A DNA stretch of 25,358 nucleotides from a virus: positions 1 to 25,358 of IMG/VR virus record IMGVR_UViG_3300032213_001749, one strand, 5' to 3'. The notes beneath the pieces were generated by a model. That model saw nothing but the letters and a program-made list of their open reading frames with translations. It searched no databases and was not told where the DNA came from. Shown one piece after another: positions 13,011-20,733 of the stretch (the first letter of the stretch is position 1; the number at the start of each line of letters is the position of its first letter). A program made the position numbers and the translations under genes.

Positions 13011-14460
13011 GAATCGCGGGCTTCTCGATTACCACTGGTGGCTTGGCCGTGTTCTTGACCAATTCACGCAGCAACTGCTTTTGATCCTCAGAGGACTTGA
13101 GCAGCGCCGCTGCGTCCGACAGCCCGGCGGCAGTCGCACCGATTGGCTTTGCTGGATTCATTGCATCGCCGCCAAACGACAACGCCAGCGCCGTCTCGTC
13201 ACTCGCGCCCATGTACTTCAATGCGCGTGCTGCGGCAGTACCAAAGTCCGTAGACGCGGCTGATTGCCCTGCGTTGCGATCCCGACGGCGCACCGCCTTC
13301 AACTTTTCGTCAAAGCCGGTGTCTCGCGCCGCTGCCTCTTCCTCGTCGATAACCTGCTGCCGTCGCACCGCAGCACCTTTTCCGCCAGTCGCTCGATTGG
13401 CCGCTGCGGTAAAACCGGCCTCGTCGGCCTGCTGCTTAACAAGCGCGTTCAGCTTTTCTCGGTTGTCGATGAACAGCGATGCCGCTCCAGCCGCTTCGGT
13501 GCCAAACAATTTCTGAAGCTGCCCGGCTCTCTGCTCCGGTTTCAGTCGCTCAAGCCCCGTGGCCAGAGAGTCGAGAACTTGGCCAATGTTTTCGCCGAGG
13601 AGGTCAACATCCTCGGGCTTTAACCCCATCGTCTTCAACACGTCCTCACGCTGCTTGTCACCCTTCGCGCCCATCAATCGCTCGCCAACAATCTTGATGC
13701 CGGTCGCAGCGTTGTCGGCACCGAGAACGTCTTTTCCTACAGTCATCATTCCCAGCAGTTCAGGGATTGAAGCACGGCCCTTGAACGACAGCCCCTTTCC
13801 AGCGAGTTGCGACAGGTCCGATAGTTGGATGTTGTTCGACTCAAAAAGCCGCTGCGTTCCCTGCATTACGACCTTGAGGTTTTCCGCGTTGAGTTTCTGA
13901 CCTTGAGAGTTCAACAACTGAGACACTGACTGCGCCAGTGCCGTCGTGTCTTGACCTTGAAGGTTCGATGCCGCAGCACCCTTGATGAACACGTCCAGCG
14001 CCGCACCAGAGGCGTCTTTGGCGCTGAATCCAGACGACACCAATTGCGTAGCCGCTGCCGCTGTCTCCTCAGCCGTGAACCCGTATTTCTTCGCAACCCC
14101 GAGAACACCGGCTTGAGCGTCAGCCGATTCAAGATCGTTCAATGCCGCCTGCACCCGTAGCTTTCGGAACAGGTCGTCATACTTCAGCGCAGCCGCGCTC
14201 GCCTGCTCGATCATCTGCCGATTAGCGTCGATGACTCCGCTAAGCGCGCCTTGGAACGTCAACGCTCCAGCAGCCATCGAGGCCATCCCGGCAACGCCCT
14301 TAGTGAAAAACCCCTCTTGCGTTTTGGCTGATTTCGCCTGTGCCTCTTCCATCTTGCCGATACGCGCAATCACCGCGTTGATAGCGTTCTGCTGCCGATC
14401 CCAAGCCGCCTTAGCGCCTTGGTCGTTCGCGGTGATGTCGAATTCGGCTTTCGCTGTCAT
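12967..14460 (-). CDS. Tail tape measure protein
   Basis: ATG 14460, preceded by GGGGTGG, gives 497 residues; a GTG nine bases upstream is less likely. The protein is Ala/Gly-rich and helical throughout. It has a hydrophobic patch (about 48-75, GVAGMASMAAGALTFQGALSGV) and the tape-measure core (about 85-290) with FTAEETAAAATQLVSSGFSAKDA and GERLMGAKG. It ends in an Ala/Pro/Lys-rich tail. Tape measure proteins fix tail length and are ejected ahead of the DNA. At the usual 0.15 nm per residue this would mean a tail of roughly 75 nm, which is only a rule-of-thumb inference. Its start overlaps the stop of the frameshifted chaperone extension (ATGA). Confidence 0.85.
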   Translation of the reverse strand: MTAKAEFDITANDQGAKAAWDRQQNAINAVIARIGKMEEAQAKSAKTQEGFFTKGVAGMASMAAGALTFQGALSGVIDANRQMIEQASAAALKYDDLFRKLRVQAALNDLESADAQAGVLGVAKKYGFTAEETAAAATQLVSSGFSAKDASGAALDVFIKGAAASNLQGQDTTALAQSVSQLLNSQGQKLNAENLKVVMQGTQRLFESNNIQLSDLSQLAGKGLSFKGRASIPELLGMMTVGKDVLGADNAATGIKIVGERLMGAKGDKQREDVLKTMGLKPEDVDLLGENIGQVLDSLATGLERLKPEQRAGQLQKLFGTEAAGAASLFIDNREKLNALVKQQADEAGFTAAANRATGGKGAAVRRQQVIDEEEAAARDTGFDEKLKAVRRRDRNAGQSAASTDFGTAAARALKYMGASDETALALSFGGDAMNPAKPIGATAAGLSDAAALLKSSEDQKQLLRELVKNTAKPPVVIEKPAIPKKPASAAAGTGGR

Positions 14461-14570
14461 CGCATCCACCCCAACAGAACAAGATCGCCCAACGTCGGCA
14501 CAAACTTCGGCAACAAACCATCACGCCACGCCCGGACCCTCAAGAGGTGCGGGCTGCGGACTCCCCCGCG
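14457..14570 (-). CDS. Frame -1 extension of the tail assembly chaperone (T-like)
   Basis: In the -1 frame relative to the upstream gene there is an open window from 14570 (just after an in-frame TAA at 14573-14571) to a TGA at 14459-14457 that overlaps the tape measure ATG. It encodes RGGVRSPHLLRVRAWRDG and continues to LVLLGWMR. It has no good start codon; only a TTG overlapping the zero-frame TGA is available, without a ribosome-binding site. The five-G run at 14567-14563 (GCG GGG GAG) is the only obvious slip site in the window. This is the arrangement of lambda G/GT, so I read it as a C-terminal extension made by -1 frameshifting. Confidence 0.5.
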   Translation of the reverse strand, partial: RGGVRSPHLLRVRAWRDGLLPKFVPTLGDLVLLGWMR

Positions 14571-15229
14571 TTAATCTCCGTCTTCAGATTGAGCAGCTTT
14601 TCGCGGTCCACCGTCGCACCCATCGCCCCAATCCAGCAGTCCGAATCGAGCAGACCCAGCGCGTAAACCATCTCGGGCACAAGGCGATAGTTCACCGCCA
14701 GCATTTCCGCGACGTACATGCGGCAGAGCTTTTCCGGCAGCAGCACGCCCTTATGGAAGTGATCCGCGAGCGTGCCCAGTGCCCACGTCGCCCGGTTCTC
14801 AATGTGCCGCCATTCATCCCGCGTCCGTCGCACCTCGTCGCCCGTCTCGTCGATGTCGTACACCGCAGGCAACTGCATCACGTTGGGCAAGACGTACTCG
14901 TTACCGTCGCCCATCGGCATCGAGTAGCCCTTGATGCAGTTTGCTCTGGCCAGCCCTTCGGGGTTCGGCTTGCGGTCGGTCTGCACCCCGAGCCAGTAGC
15001 CGCCCGGCATCTTTCGCCACGTCTGCCGCGCAGGGTCGTAGACGACGGCGACACTGTTCGACGGATTGCGCGGATCGCCCCAGGTGCAGAACAGCCCCGG
15101 TTCGTCGCTCGGCGTGACCGGCGACGTGAACCACTTTTCATTCCCCGCCAGTGAACTCAGTCCCGTCGCTTGGAACGTCGTCTTGCTCTGGTTCGTCGCG
15201 TTCGGGAAGAACAGCAGGTAGGAGTTCAT
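14540..15229 (-). CDS. Putative tail assembly chaperone (G-like)
   Basis: The 229-residue protein from ATG 15229 (AAGGTG upstream) lies between the tail tube candidate and the tape measure gene, where tail assembly chaperones sit. The sequence is not recognisably homologous to lambda gpG. It has a central WRHIENRATWALGTLADHF helix and a C-terminal helix (EMVYALGLLDSDCWIG) before the polar end (EINAGESAARTS). The assignment rests on position and on the -1 frameshift architecture at its 3' end. Such chaperones coat the tape measure and recruit tube subunits. Its 5' end overlaps the upstream 52-codon gene by 92 bases in another frame, so the true N-terminus could be further downstream. Confidence 0.5.
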   Translation of the reverse strand: MNSYLLFFPNATNQSKTTFQATGLSSLAGNEKWFTSPVTPSDEPGLFCTWGDPRNPSNSVAVVYDPARQTWRKMPGGYWLGVQTDRKPNPEGLARANCIKGYSMPMGDGNEYVLPNVMQLPAVYDIDETGDEVRRTRDEWRHIENRATWALGTLADHFHKGVLLPEKLCRMYVAEMLAVNYRLVPEMVYALGLLDSDCWIGAMGATVDREKLLNLKTEINAGESAARTS

Positions 15230-15296
15230 CACGCACCTTTTGAGGCTGCGGGACAGGCCCGCCGTATTGCTTGTGTGGCTTCTGTTCTTCCGCCAT
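15138..15296 (-). CDS. Small acidic proline-rich protein overlapping the chaperone gene
   Basis: ATG 15296 follows GGGGTG at about five bases and opens 52 codons starting MAEEQKPHKQYGGPVPQPQK, with an acidic end (DEPEQDDVPSDGTEFTGGE). The frame overlaps the 5' part of the next gene by 92 bases. The charged, proline-rich composition looks like a small disordered phage protein. Its stop is preceded by GGC GGG GAA TGA, where a +1 slip on GGG would join the downstream frame; I regard this only as a possibility. Confidence 0.55.
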   Translation of the reverse strand: MAEEQKPHKQYGGPVPQPQKVRDELLPAVLPERDEPEQDDVPSDGTEFTGGE

Positions 15297-15307
15297 GTTC
15301 ACACCCC

Positions 15308-16231
15308 TTACGAAATCGCGGTTGCTAGTGACTGCGACAGGTTGCCGACGATCTGCGCCGAAATCGTGGTTGTCACGTCGCCCATGCCGCTGACGTTCTG
15401 CCCGGTCACGTTCCACGCCCCTGTGCTGGCCGAGAACGAAACGTGTTCGGTCGTCGCGAACGCAACACGACCGCCGCCCGTAGCCGCGACCTTCTGCAGG
15501 TAGACCACAACGCCGGTCCCCGAAAACGCGGAGATGATGCTGTCCAGCGTCGAAATCATGGCGGGATTCAGGACTTCGATTTCAATCGTCGGCGTCCGCT
15601 GCGTGATGCTGACCTGCGTTTGGAAGATCGCCCCGCTGGCCCGCGATCCACTTTCGACCTTCAGGCCGGAATTGATCGTCACTTTGGTGACACCAGCGAC
15701 CGCAGTGCCGTTCGCGTAGACCGGCCCCAATGCCAACCGCGAGTTGATCGCAGGCGACCCAGCGAGGCTCTGCGAAGTGTTCTCGGTAATCGGTGCCGTG
15801 TAGCCGGGCGAAGCCCCACCAGACAGGGGAATCAGTTCGAGCGTGCCTTCGGCCCCGTCCGCCGCATCCTGCGAGGCGCTGATCGAAGTCCAGTAGAGGA
15901 ACCCGTCCGTGCCGTTGAGCGTGACGTGGTTCGTGCTGCTGGCAAACGTGCCGCCCGCCAGCCTCTTCTGGTACTGCACTTCCCACGCCCCAGCCGCGAC
16001 CGACTGGCCCGCCGTCAGCGTGCAGGTCGAAAGCACGGTCTGAATGTCGCCCGTCGTGATCGTGATTTTCGGGTCGGCGTAGTTGGCCGCAATCAGGGCA
16101 GCCGTCACCGCACCGCCCGGAATCGCGATCATGTTCGTTACGCCCGAGTTGTAGGCGACCGACCGCACGTCGTTGATGGTCGTCGTGTCGAACGAACACG
16201 GGTAGGAACCGTGGCGAAGTGGCGTAGACAT
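15308..16231 (-). CDS. Probable major tail tube protein
   Basis: The 307-residue protein begins at an ATG overlapping the previous stop (TAATG), with AGGGGA five bases upstream. It is rich in Ser, Thr, Ala, Gly and beta-branched residues and lacks enzyme motifs, as tube subunits do. A duplicated feel is visible (KITITTGDIQTVLS...VSITQRTPTIEIEVLN), consistent with one or two tube-type beta sandwiches plus an Ig-like part. Tube subunits polymerise around the tape measure to form the DNA channel. The assignment comes from gene order: after the terminator and gp10-like genes, before the chaperone and tape measure. Confidence 0.65.
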   Translation of the reverse strand: MSTPLRHGSYPCSFDTTTINDVRSVAYNSGVTNMIAIPGGAVTAALIAANYADPKITITTGDIQTVLSTCTLTAGQSVAAGAWEVQYQKRLAGGTFASSTNHVTLNGTDGFLYWTSISASQDAADGAEGTLELIPLSGGASPGYTAPITENTSQSLAGSPAINSRLALGPVYANGTAVAGVTKVTINSGLKVESGSRASGAIFQTQVSITQRTPTIEIEVLNPAMISTLDSIISAFSGTGVVVYLQKVAATGGGRVAFATTEHVSFSASTGAWNVTGQNVSGMGDVTTTISAQIVGNLSQSLATAIS

Positions 16232-16764
16232 TAGTTCCCCTTGGCTCGCTTGCGAATTCGACCGCCCGAAGCGATGTGCTTATTGACCAAACCGACGTAG
16301 TAGTCCCGGCGAATCGTCGCCAACGTGTTGATTTCCGTCTGGCTGATGGCTTCCAGTTCGGCGACCCGTCGCATCATTTCGACCTGTCCAGCAACCGCCC
16401 GCAGCTTCATTCCGGGGCGGATTCGGAATCGACCTGTCCCGCCGACAAGCGGCACTTTCATTGTCAGCCGTGCGCCCTTTGGCGTAGCTCGAATCGTTCT
16501 GTTAGCCAGCATCTCCCGCCGTGTTGCCCCGGTGAACACGTTGGGTAATGCGTGGTTGTATTTCCGGTGTTTCCGCTTGGCGTACTTTGCCGTTCGTCGG
16601 TCCAGTTTGTACTTGGAATAACCAGCCATCTTGAAATGGTCTGGCATGTGTTCTTTGTGGTGGTACGCAGCCGCATGTTCGTTGGCCGTTCTCAGTGCCC
16701 GATTATGTTCGCGGATGAACAGACGCGGATCAGGGACAATTAACTCGGCTTTGATGTAGCCCAT
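16231..16764 (-). CDS. Basic neck/tail-completion protein candidate (gp10-like position)
   Basis: ATG 16764 lies one base after the preceding stop with GGGTGTG upstream. The longer frame to 16953 adds an Arg/Thr-rich stretch that overlaps the preceding gene, and is rejected. The 177-residue protein is very basic (segments HKEHMPDHFKMAGYSKYKLDR and KRKHRKYNH) with a helical C-terminus (AVAGQVEMMRRVAELEAISQTEI). Its order among neck genes fits HK97 gp10-type or minor-tail (gpZ-like) proteins that help join head and tail. Family membership is inferred from position and charge only. Confidence 0.5.
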   Translation of the reverse strand: MGYIKAELIVPDPRLFIREHNRALRTANEHAAAYHHKEHMPDHFKMAGYSKYKLDRRTAKYAKRKHRKYNHALPNVFTGATRREMLANRTIRATPKGARLTMKVPLVGGTGRFRIRPGMKLRAVAGQVEMMRRVAELEAISQTEINTLATIRRDYYVGLVNKHIASGGRIRKRAKGN

Positions 16765-16765
16765 G

Positions 16766-17242
16766 TCACACCCAGCGGCAGAGGATGGCACAGGTAAAGT
16801 ATTGCGAAGCCGGGTCGCCAGCCTGCTCTTGAACCAGATACGGCGACTCGGCTTGAGAGATCGCCGTGAGGTTCCAGTAGTTTGACCCGTCGCCTTTCGA
16901 CGTGTTGGAGTTCGTCGAAATCTGGTCCATGATGTCGTCAACGTCATTGGCAAACGCCAGCCATTTTGTTTTGTCCGTCGTCGGGGTCGAGTAGTAGGAC
17001 TCCGGCACCTCGATTGTGAGCATCAGGCTACCGCCAGCGCTCAGCCGGATTTGTTCTTCCCACTCTGTTCCAGTGCCGCCGTCAATCAGTGCCCAAGGTC
17101 TGGCATCGCTCGATAGCGGATACGGGTAGTGAATGAACGCCAGAGCAGCCGTCGCGTTTGCAGCCCCGGTTATCGTGCGGAACTTGGCAGACGAAGCCAC
17201 CAGCCCGCCCAGCCCCTGGTATGAGTTGACGATCCGACCCAC
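16766..17242 (-). CDS. Tail terminator candidate
   Basis: The 158-residue protein has a helix (WLAFANDVDDIMDQIS, about 88-103), then strands, and ends in a hydrophobic strand with aromatic residues (YFTCAILCRWV). That helix-then-final-strand pattern and the length match tail terminator proteins, which cap the tube on the head side. It starts three bases after the closure candidate's stop. Recognition is by shape and position, not by strong sequence identity. Confidence 0.45.
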   Translation of the reverse strand: MGRIVNSYQGLGGLVASSAKFRTITGAANATAALAFIHYPYPLSSDARPWALIDGGTGTEWEEQIRLSAGGSLMLTIEVPESYYSTPTTDKTKWLAFANDVDDIMDQISTNSNTSKGDGSNYWNLTAISQAESPYLVQEQAGDPASQYFTCAILCRWV

Positions 17243-17245
17243 GGC

Positions 17246-17605
17246 TTAAACCCCCATCGGTCGGGCGCGTCGTTGCTTGCTTTGGTCGATGCGCCGCACG
17301 GTCACAACCTTCAACCCGTCGTGCGCGTCCGTACACGCCACCGTTTCCCAGCGGTCCCCAGACACCTGCCATTGATCCGCCCGCGTGACACTTTGAGACG
17401 CGGCGACCTGCAGGCCCTTCATTCGGACAACGTCCACGCCGTGATTCTGCTGGAGTTCCATCCCGCCATCGTCAAGGTCGTTGACGATGGCGGTGACGGA
17501 AGTTCCGTTGCCTGTGCCGTTCGCGTAGTAGGTCACGCTGTCGCCCTGATAGGCGAGCATTTGCGCGCCCCCAGAGGCAGCGAAATCACTACTGAACGAC
17601 GACAT
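17246..17605 (-). CDS. Head closure / gpFII-like candidate
   Basis: The 119-residue protein has the beta pattern of head-tail joining proteins: GDSVTYYANGTGNGTSVTAIVND near the N-terminus, then RADQWQVSGDRWETVACTDA and a final strand (LKVVTVRRID). Proteins of this type seal the connector after packaging and receive the tail. GGAG lies nine bases before the ATG, and the gene starts three bases after the decoration protein stop. I have no alignment; this is from fold pattern and gene order. Confidence 0.5.
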   Translation of the reverse strand: MSSFSSDFAASGGAQMLAYQGDSVTYYANGTGNGTSVTAIVNDLDDGGMELQQNHGVDVVRMKGLQVAASQSVTRADQWQVSGDRWETVACTDAHDGLKVVTVRRIDQSKQRRARPMGV

Positions 17606-17608
17606 GGT

Positions 17609-18580
17609 TTACTGCTCCGAGAAGCGAGCGGTGAACTGGTCGATTTCGATTGAGGCGGTCGCTGTGCTGCTGGTCTTCTCTAGATGCACAAGCAAGCCAA
17701 GAGGGCCAGTCGCCGCCGCGATGTTGAACGTCGTGCCCGACAGCACCCGTACACCGTCGATGTACAGCGCCGCAGCCGCTGGGTTGCGAAGGTCAATCCA
17801 GAACTCAAGGCGATTGGCGACCGCAGAGCCTTCCGTCGCGTTGACCGTGGTGTCAGTCGCAGCAACTTCGGTCGTGCCGTCGTCCGACTCGGCGAAGATG
17901 TCGAGCGCCCCGCCGTCGATGTGGAAAAAGATCGACTCGGCAATCGCGTCAGCGTCGGTCGTGCTCGTCGCGTTGGCGACCCCGATGTTGAAGTCAACAG
18001 CCGAAGTCGTACCGTTGGTCGGAATTCGCAACCGGGCTTCCACAATCGCATTGGCCGACAACGCGAACCGGTCTACCGACAGCATGTCGATACATTGGGC
18101 CTCATTCGTCGCCGTCAGGTCGATGCGGTGCATGTTTCCGCAAACCTTCGGAAATCCGAACCCGCCAACGGCCTGCGTCCCCGTTGGCACCGGGCGAAAC
18201 GAACTGTGAGCAAGGCTCAAGTCGTAGTCCCACTCGGGAGTGTTCAGATTCACGCGAGCCGTGGTGTCGGCCGAAGCCGCATCACCAACAGCCCGGCCAA
18301 TGTAAAAGTCCCGGTCGTTGACCTTGCGGAACGTCGCGGCGTTCGCGCTGTGGTCCCAATACACCCGCCCGCCGTCCAGAAACACGACGCCCGAGGTCTT
18401 GGTGACGAGGAACTGGCCACAGTCATAGAACGCCACCCGGTCGCCAGACTCCGGGGTCGCCAGACCAGCAAGAACACCAGCACGCCCGCCGGGCAACTGC
18501 TGAACCTCGCCGCTCCCAGCAGCAGCCGCAAGAAAAATCTTGCGTTCATCACACGAATCAACCAAAGCCGCGTCAGCCAT
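17609..18580 (-). CDS. DUF2190-type capsid cement protein with C-terminal lectin-like domain
   Basis: The N-terminal part (about residues 25-112) matches the DUF2190 cement pattern: GRAGVLAGLATPESGDRVAFYDCGQFLVT, then VYWDHSANAATFR and FYIGRAVGDAASADTTARVNLN. Known members bind the outer capsid and stabilise it. Residues from about 125 to 323 form an extra domain with the look of a concanavalin-A/LamG jelly roll (IVEARLRIPTNGTTSAVDFNIGVAN, NRLEFWIDLRNPAAAALYIDGV, and TASIEIDQFTARF at the end). At 323 residues it is more than twice the usual length of about 110-130. The position directly after the capsid gene fits. AAAGGGG precedes the ATG by eight bases. The lectin-like part may bind glycans on the capsid surface. 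Confidence 0.7.
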   Translation of the reverse strand: MADAALVDSCDERKIFLAAAAGSGEVQQLPGGRAGVLAGLATPESGDRVAFYDCGQFLVTKTSGVVFLDGGRVYWDHSANAATFRKVNDRDFYIGRAVGDAASADTTARVNLNTPEWDYDLSLAHSSFRPVPTGTQAVGGFGFPKVCGNMHRIDLTATNEAQCIDMLSVDRFALSANAIVEARLRIPTNGTTSAVDFNIGVANATSTTDADAIAESIFFHIDGGALDIFAESDDGTTEVAATDTTVNATEGSAVANRLEFWIDLRNPAAAALYIDGVRVLSGTTFNIAAATGPLGLLVHLEKTSSTATASIEIDQFTARFSEQ

Positions 18581-18618
18581 TGTATGAACCCCTTTAAACT
18601 TGAATTGCGGGAAGAATC

Positions 18619-18646
18619 AGCCGGGGCAGCACACGCCACCCCGGCT
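18619..18646 (-). terminator. GC-rich hairpin between capsid and cement genes
   Basis: AGCCGGGG (18619-18626) and CCCCGGCT (18639-18646) form a perfect 8-bp stem with a 12-base loop in the 80-base gap after the capsid gene. On the minus strand it is followed by GATTCTTCC, not a strong U-run, so it could be a partial terminator or an mRNA-stabilising structure that sets capsid expression relative to downstream genes. Confidence 0.4.
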
Positions 18647-18660
18647 ATCACAGACTGACA

Positions 18661-20733
18661 CTACGCACCGGCGGACTTGTACATGCCCTTGTGGTCGATG
18701 GCTTTCACACCGATATCGAGAACGATGTCCCAGCCGATGCCGTACTGGCCCTTGTCGAGATTGAACCGGCGAATCTGAGGAGCGCGGCCCGTGCCCGACA
18801 GGTAGCCCACTCGGACGGTGCGACCCGGTTCCGAAGCGAGGAACCAGTTCGTCGCCGTCCCGGTGTAGGCCGTCTCGGTGGCCGGGTCGATCACGCCACC
18901 AGCGTTGAGCCGGTTATCCATAACCAACTCGATACCGAGGCCGTTCAGCGTGTTGGCGTTGCCGCGTTCCGTCACGCTGCCAGCCGTGCCCGCAATGACG
19001 ATGCCGGTCGATTGCAGAAGTTCACGAGCGGTGAACATCAGGTCGGACGGAATCAGCATGTAGCGCGGCTTGATGTTGAGTTGCTTCACGCCACCGGTCG
19101 GGTCGTACTTCACGACCTTTGCCATGGCGGTGATCGCGGTCTTCAGCGACGAAGCCGACAGAGCCGAGCTACCACCCGTAGCCAAGTTCGCGTGCCCCGT
19201 GCCGGTCGCCGTCTGGGCGGTCGCGTTGAACAACGCCCCACCCGTCGCCGAAAGCGTCGGATTGGCCAGCAACAGAGCGTAGACGAGGTCAGGCCGCAGG
19301 TTGCGAGCAGTCTGCCCGTACTCGGTCGGCAACTGGTTGAAGAAGCCCAGGTTTTCGTCGACGATGTCCTGCTCGTCGATCACCATCTGCTGCGCGTAGC
19401 GGGCGATCTTGTACTGCTCGCGCTTGTCGTCGGTCTGGCCGTGTTCAGCCGTCCCGCCGCGAGGCAGTTTCTTCATCCGCGTCACGCTGCCCGGAGTGAT
19501 GATGTCGTTCGTCTTGAAGTTTGGAACATCCTCTTCCGAACACCAAACCGTGGTGTCGTCCGTTTCCTGATACGCAGCCAGCAAACGGGCCTGCATCGAG
19601 GTCGTGAACACGAACGACAGCGTCGAGCCAGACACCGCCGCACGGATGTAGCTCAGGTTTCCAGCCGGGTCGCTGTTGTTGTGGGGATCGCGCGCACAGT
19701 CGATACGGGCGCACTCGCGAACCATCTCCATCAGCGAATAGCCCGCGTAGCGTTCCGCCGTGTTGGCGACCTGCTCCCGCGTGGCTTCCGGCTGCGCGTT
19801 GAAGTCGTACGTCCCGCACCGCTGTTGCAGAGCGGCAACCAGCACGTCTTTCGACAGGTCGGTTTCTTTGTTGCGAACGTGACCCGCCGGGGCTTCTCCA
19901 GCAGGCTTCGCCGTCTTGGCGCGGACATGCTCTAGAGCGGTCGCGGTGAACCGGGCCGTATCCCAACCCTCGGTGATCGAGCGGTTGACAACGTCTTCGG
20001 GAACGTCTTTTCCGGCGATCTTGCGAATCTCCGCGATACGGCTGCGTTCCGACTCGACGGCTTCGCGACGCAGCTTGTCGGCGTCAATCGCCATCCGCGT
20101 CACGTCCGGCACCGGCGTAGCGCTGACATTGGTGGACACTTCCGAGCGAACCGCCGTCTCAGCGGTCTGCTCAACGGCAGTTTCTTCGGCCATGTTCCCG
20201 TCTCCTGTGGTGGTTACGTCGGCGCGAAACTTGGCTGCTTGATCCGCGCCAACGGGAACCAAGCTCACTTCTCGAATCGTGTATGAGGTCGTGACACGCA
20301 GAGGTCGCGGGCCAGTGCGATACTCCAACCCATTGACCATCCGGGCTGAGTTGGCCGGGATCTCCTCCCAGTTGTTGACCCGGTAGCCGATAGACACGTC
20401 TGTCAGGTGCCCTTGCCGCAGCAAGTCCCAAGCGCGGTTTCCAGCGTCCGTCTCGGCAAACGCCACCCGCCCGACAACCCGATTGCCTTCCAGCCGAATA
20501 TCCCGCACCGATCCGCGAATGTTGTCGGTCGAGGTCGTGTTGTGGCCGTCAATGAGCGGCAGTTGCGTCCCGAATTGCGCTCCGTCAGCCCGCAGCACTT
20601 CCTCTACGATGCCCTTGCCGCTGCGGACCATCGACGGAGTTTCTGTCGATAGCACCGCCTCGACGGAGCGGGTCGCCTCGTCAATCGTGCCGGGCGTCAG
20701 CGTCATTGCGCGGGTTGTAATCTCGCAGGTCAT
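18661..20733 (-). CDS. Prohead protease-major capsid protein fusion
   Basis: The 690-residue frame starts with an ATG overlapping the portal stop (ATGA). Residues 1-180 are an HK97-type (S78) prohead protease: His in LPLIDGHN (about 63), Ser in LTDVSIGYR (about 113), and the REVSLVPVGAD strand with the likely third residue (about 152). Residues 181-300 are charged and helical, like a scaffold/delta region. Residues about 310-690 match the major capsid type often found fused to such proteases (MQARLLAAYQETDDTTVWCSEEDVPNF, PRGGTAEH, then KPRYMLIPSDL, VMDNRL and NWFLASEP). The protease processes scaffold during head maturation; the capsid part builds the shell. An internal start at 20193 probably makes capsid alone (see next entry). 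Confidence 0.88.
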   Translation of the reverse strand: MTCEITTRAMTLTPGTIDEATRSVEAVLSTETPSMVRSGKGIVEEVLRADGAQFGTQLPLIDGHNTTSTDNIRGSVRDIRLEGNRVVGRVAFAETDAGNRAWDLLRQGHLTDVSIGYRVNNWEEIPANSARMVNGLEYRTGPRPLRVTTSYTIREVSLVPVGADQAAKFRADVTTTGDGNMAEETAVEQTAETAVRSEVSTNVSATPVPDVTRMAIDADKLRREAVESERSRIAEIRKIAGKDVPEDVVNRSITEGWDTARFTATALEHVRAKTAKPAGEAPAGHVRNKETDLSKDVLVAALQQRCGTYDFNAQPEATREQVANTAERYAGYSLMEMVRECARIDCARDPHNNSDPAGNLSYIRAAVSGSTLSFVFTTSMQARLLAAYQETDDTTVWCSEEDVPNFKTNDIITPGSVTRMKKLPRGGTAEHGQTDDKREQYKIARYAQQMVIDEQDIVDENLGFFNQLPTEYGQTARNLRPDLVYALLLANPTLSATGGALFNATAQTATGTGHANLATGGSSALSASSLKTAITAMAKVVKYDPTGGVKQLNIKPRYMLIPSDLMFTARELLQSTGIVIAGTAGSVTERGNANTLNGLGIELVMDNRLNAGGVIDPATETAYTGTATNWFLASEPGRTVRVGYLSGTGRAPQIRRFNLDKGQYGIGWDIVLDIGVKAIDHKGMYKSAGA
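20191..20206 (-). promoter_or_regulatory. Internal ribosome-binding site for a protease-less capsid protein
   Basis: On the minus strand, AGGAG (20206-20202) lies eight bases before ATG 20193, in frame at residue 181. The sequence before it completes the protease domain, and the sequence after it begins MAEETAVEQ. Translation from here would yield a 510-residue scaffold-capsid protein (18661-20193). This gives many capsid subunits per protease, as lambda does with C and Nu3. Confidence 0.7.

Noticed and set aside
14231-15154. Plus-strand frame of 307 codons opposite tape measure and chaperone genes
   Set aside because: It is antisense to supported genes, with low-complexity His/Arg-rich translation and no ribosome-binding site noted.
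18691-19935. Long plus-strand frame of 414 codons opposite the capsid gene
   Set aside because: It is antisense to a well-recognised capsid protein, Arg/Val/His-rich, and typical of GC-rich mirror frames.
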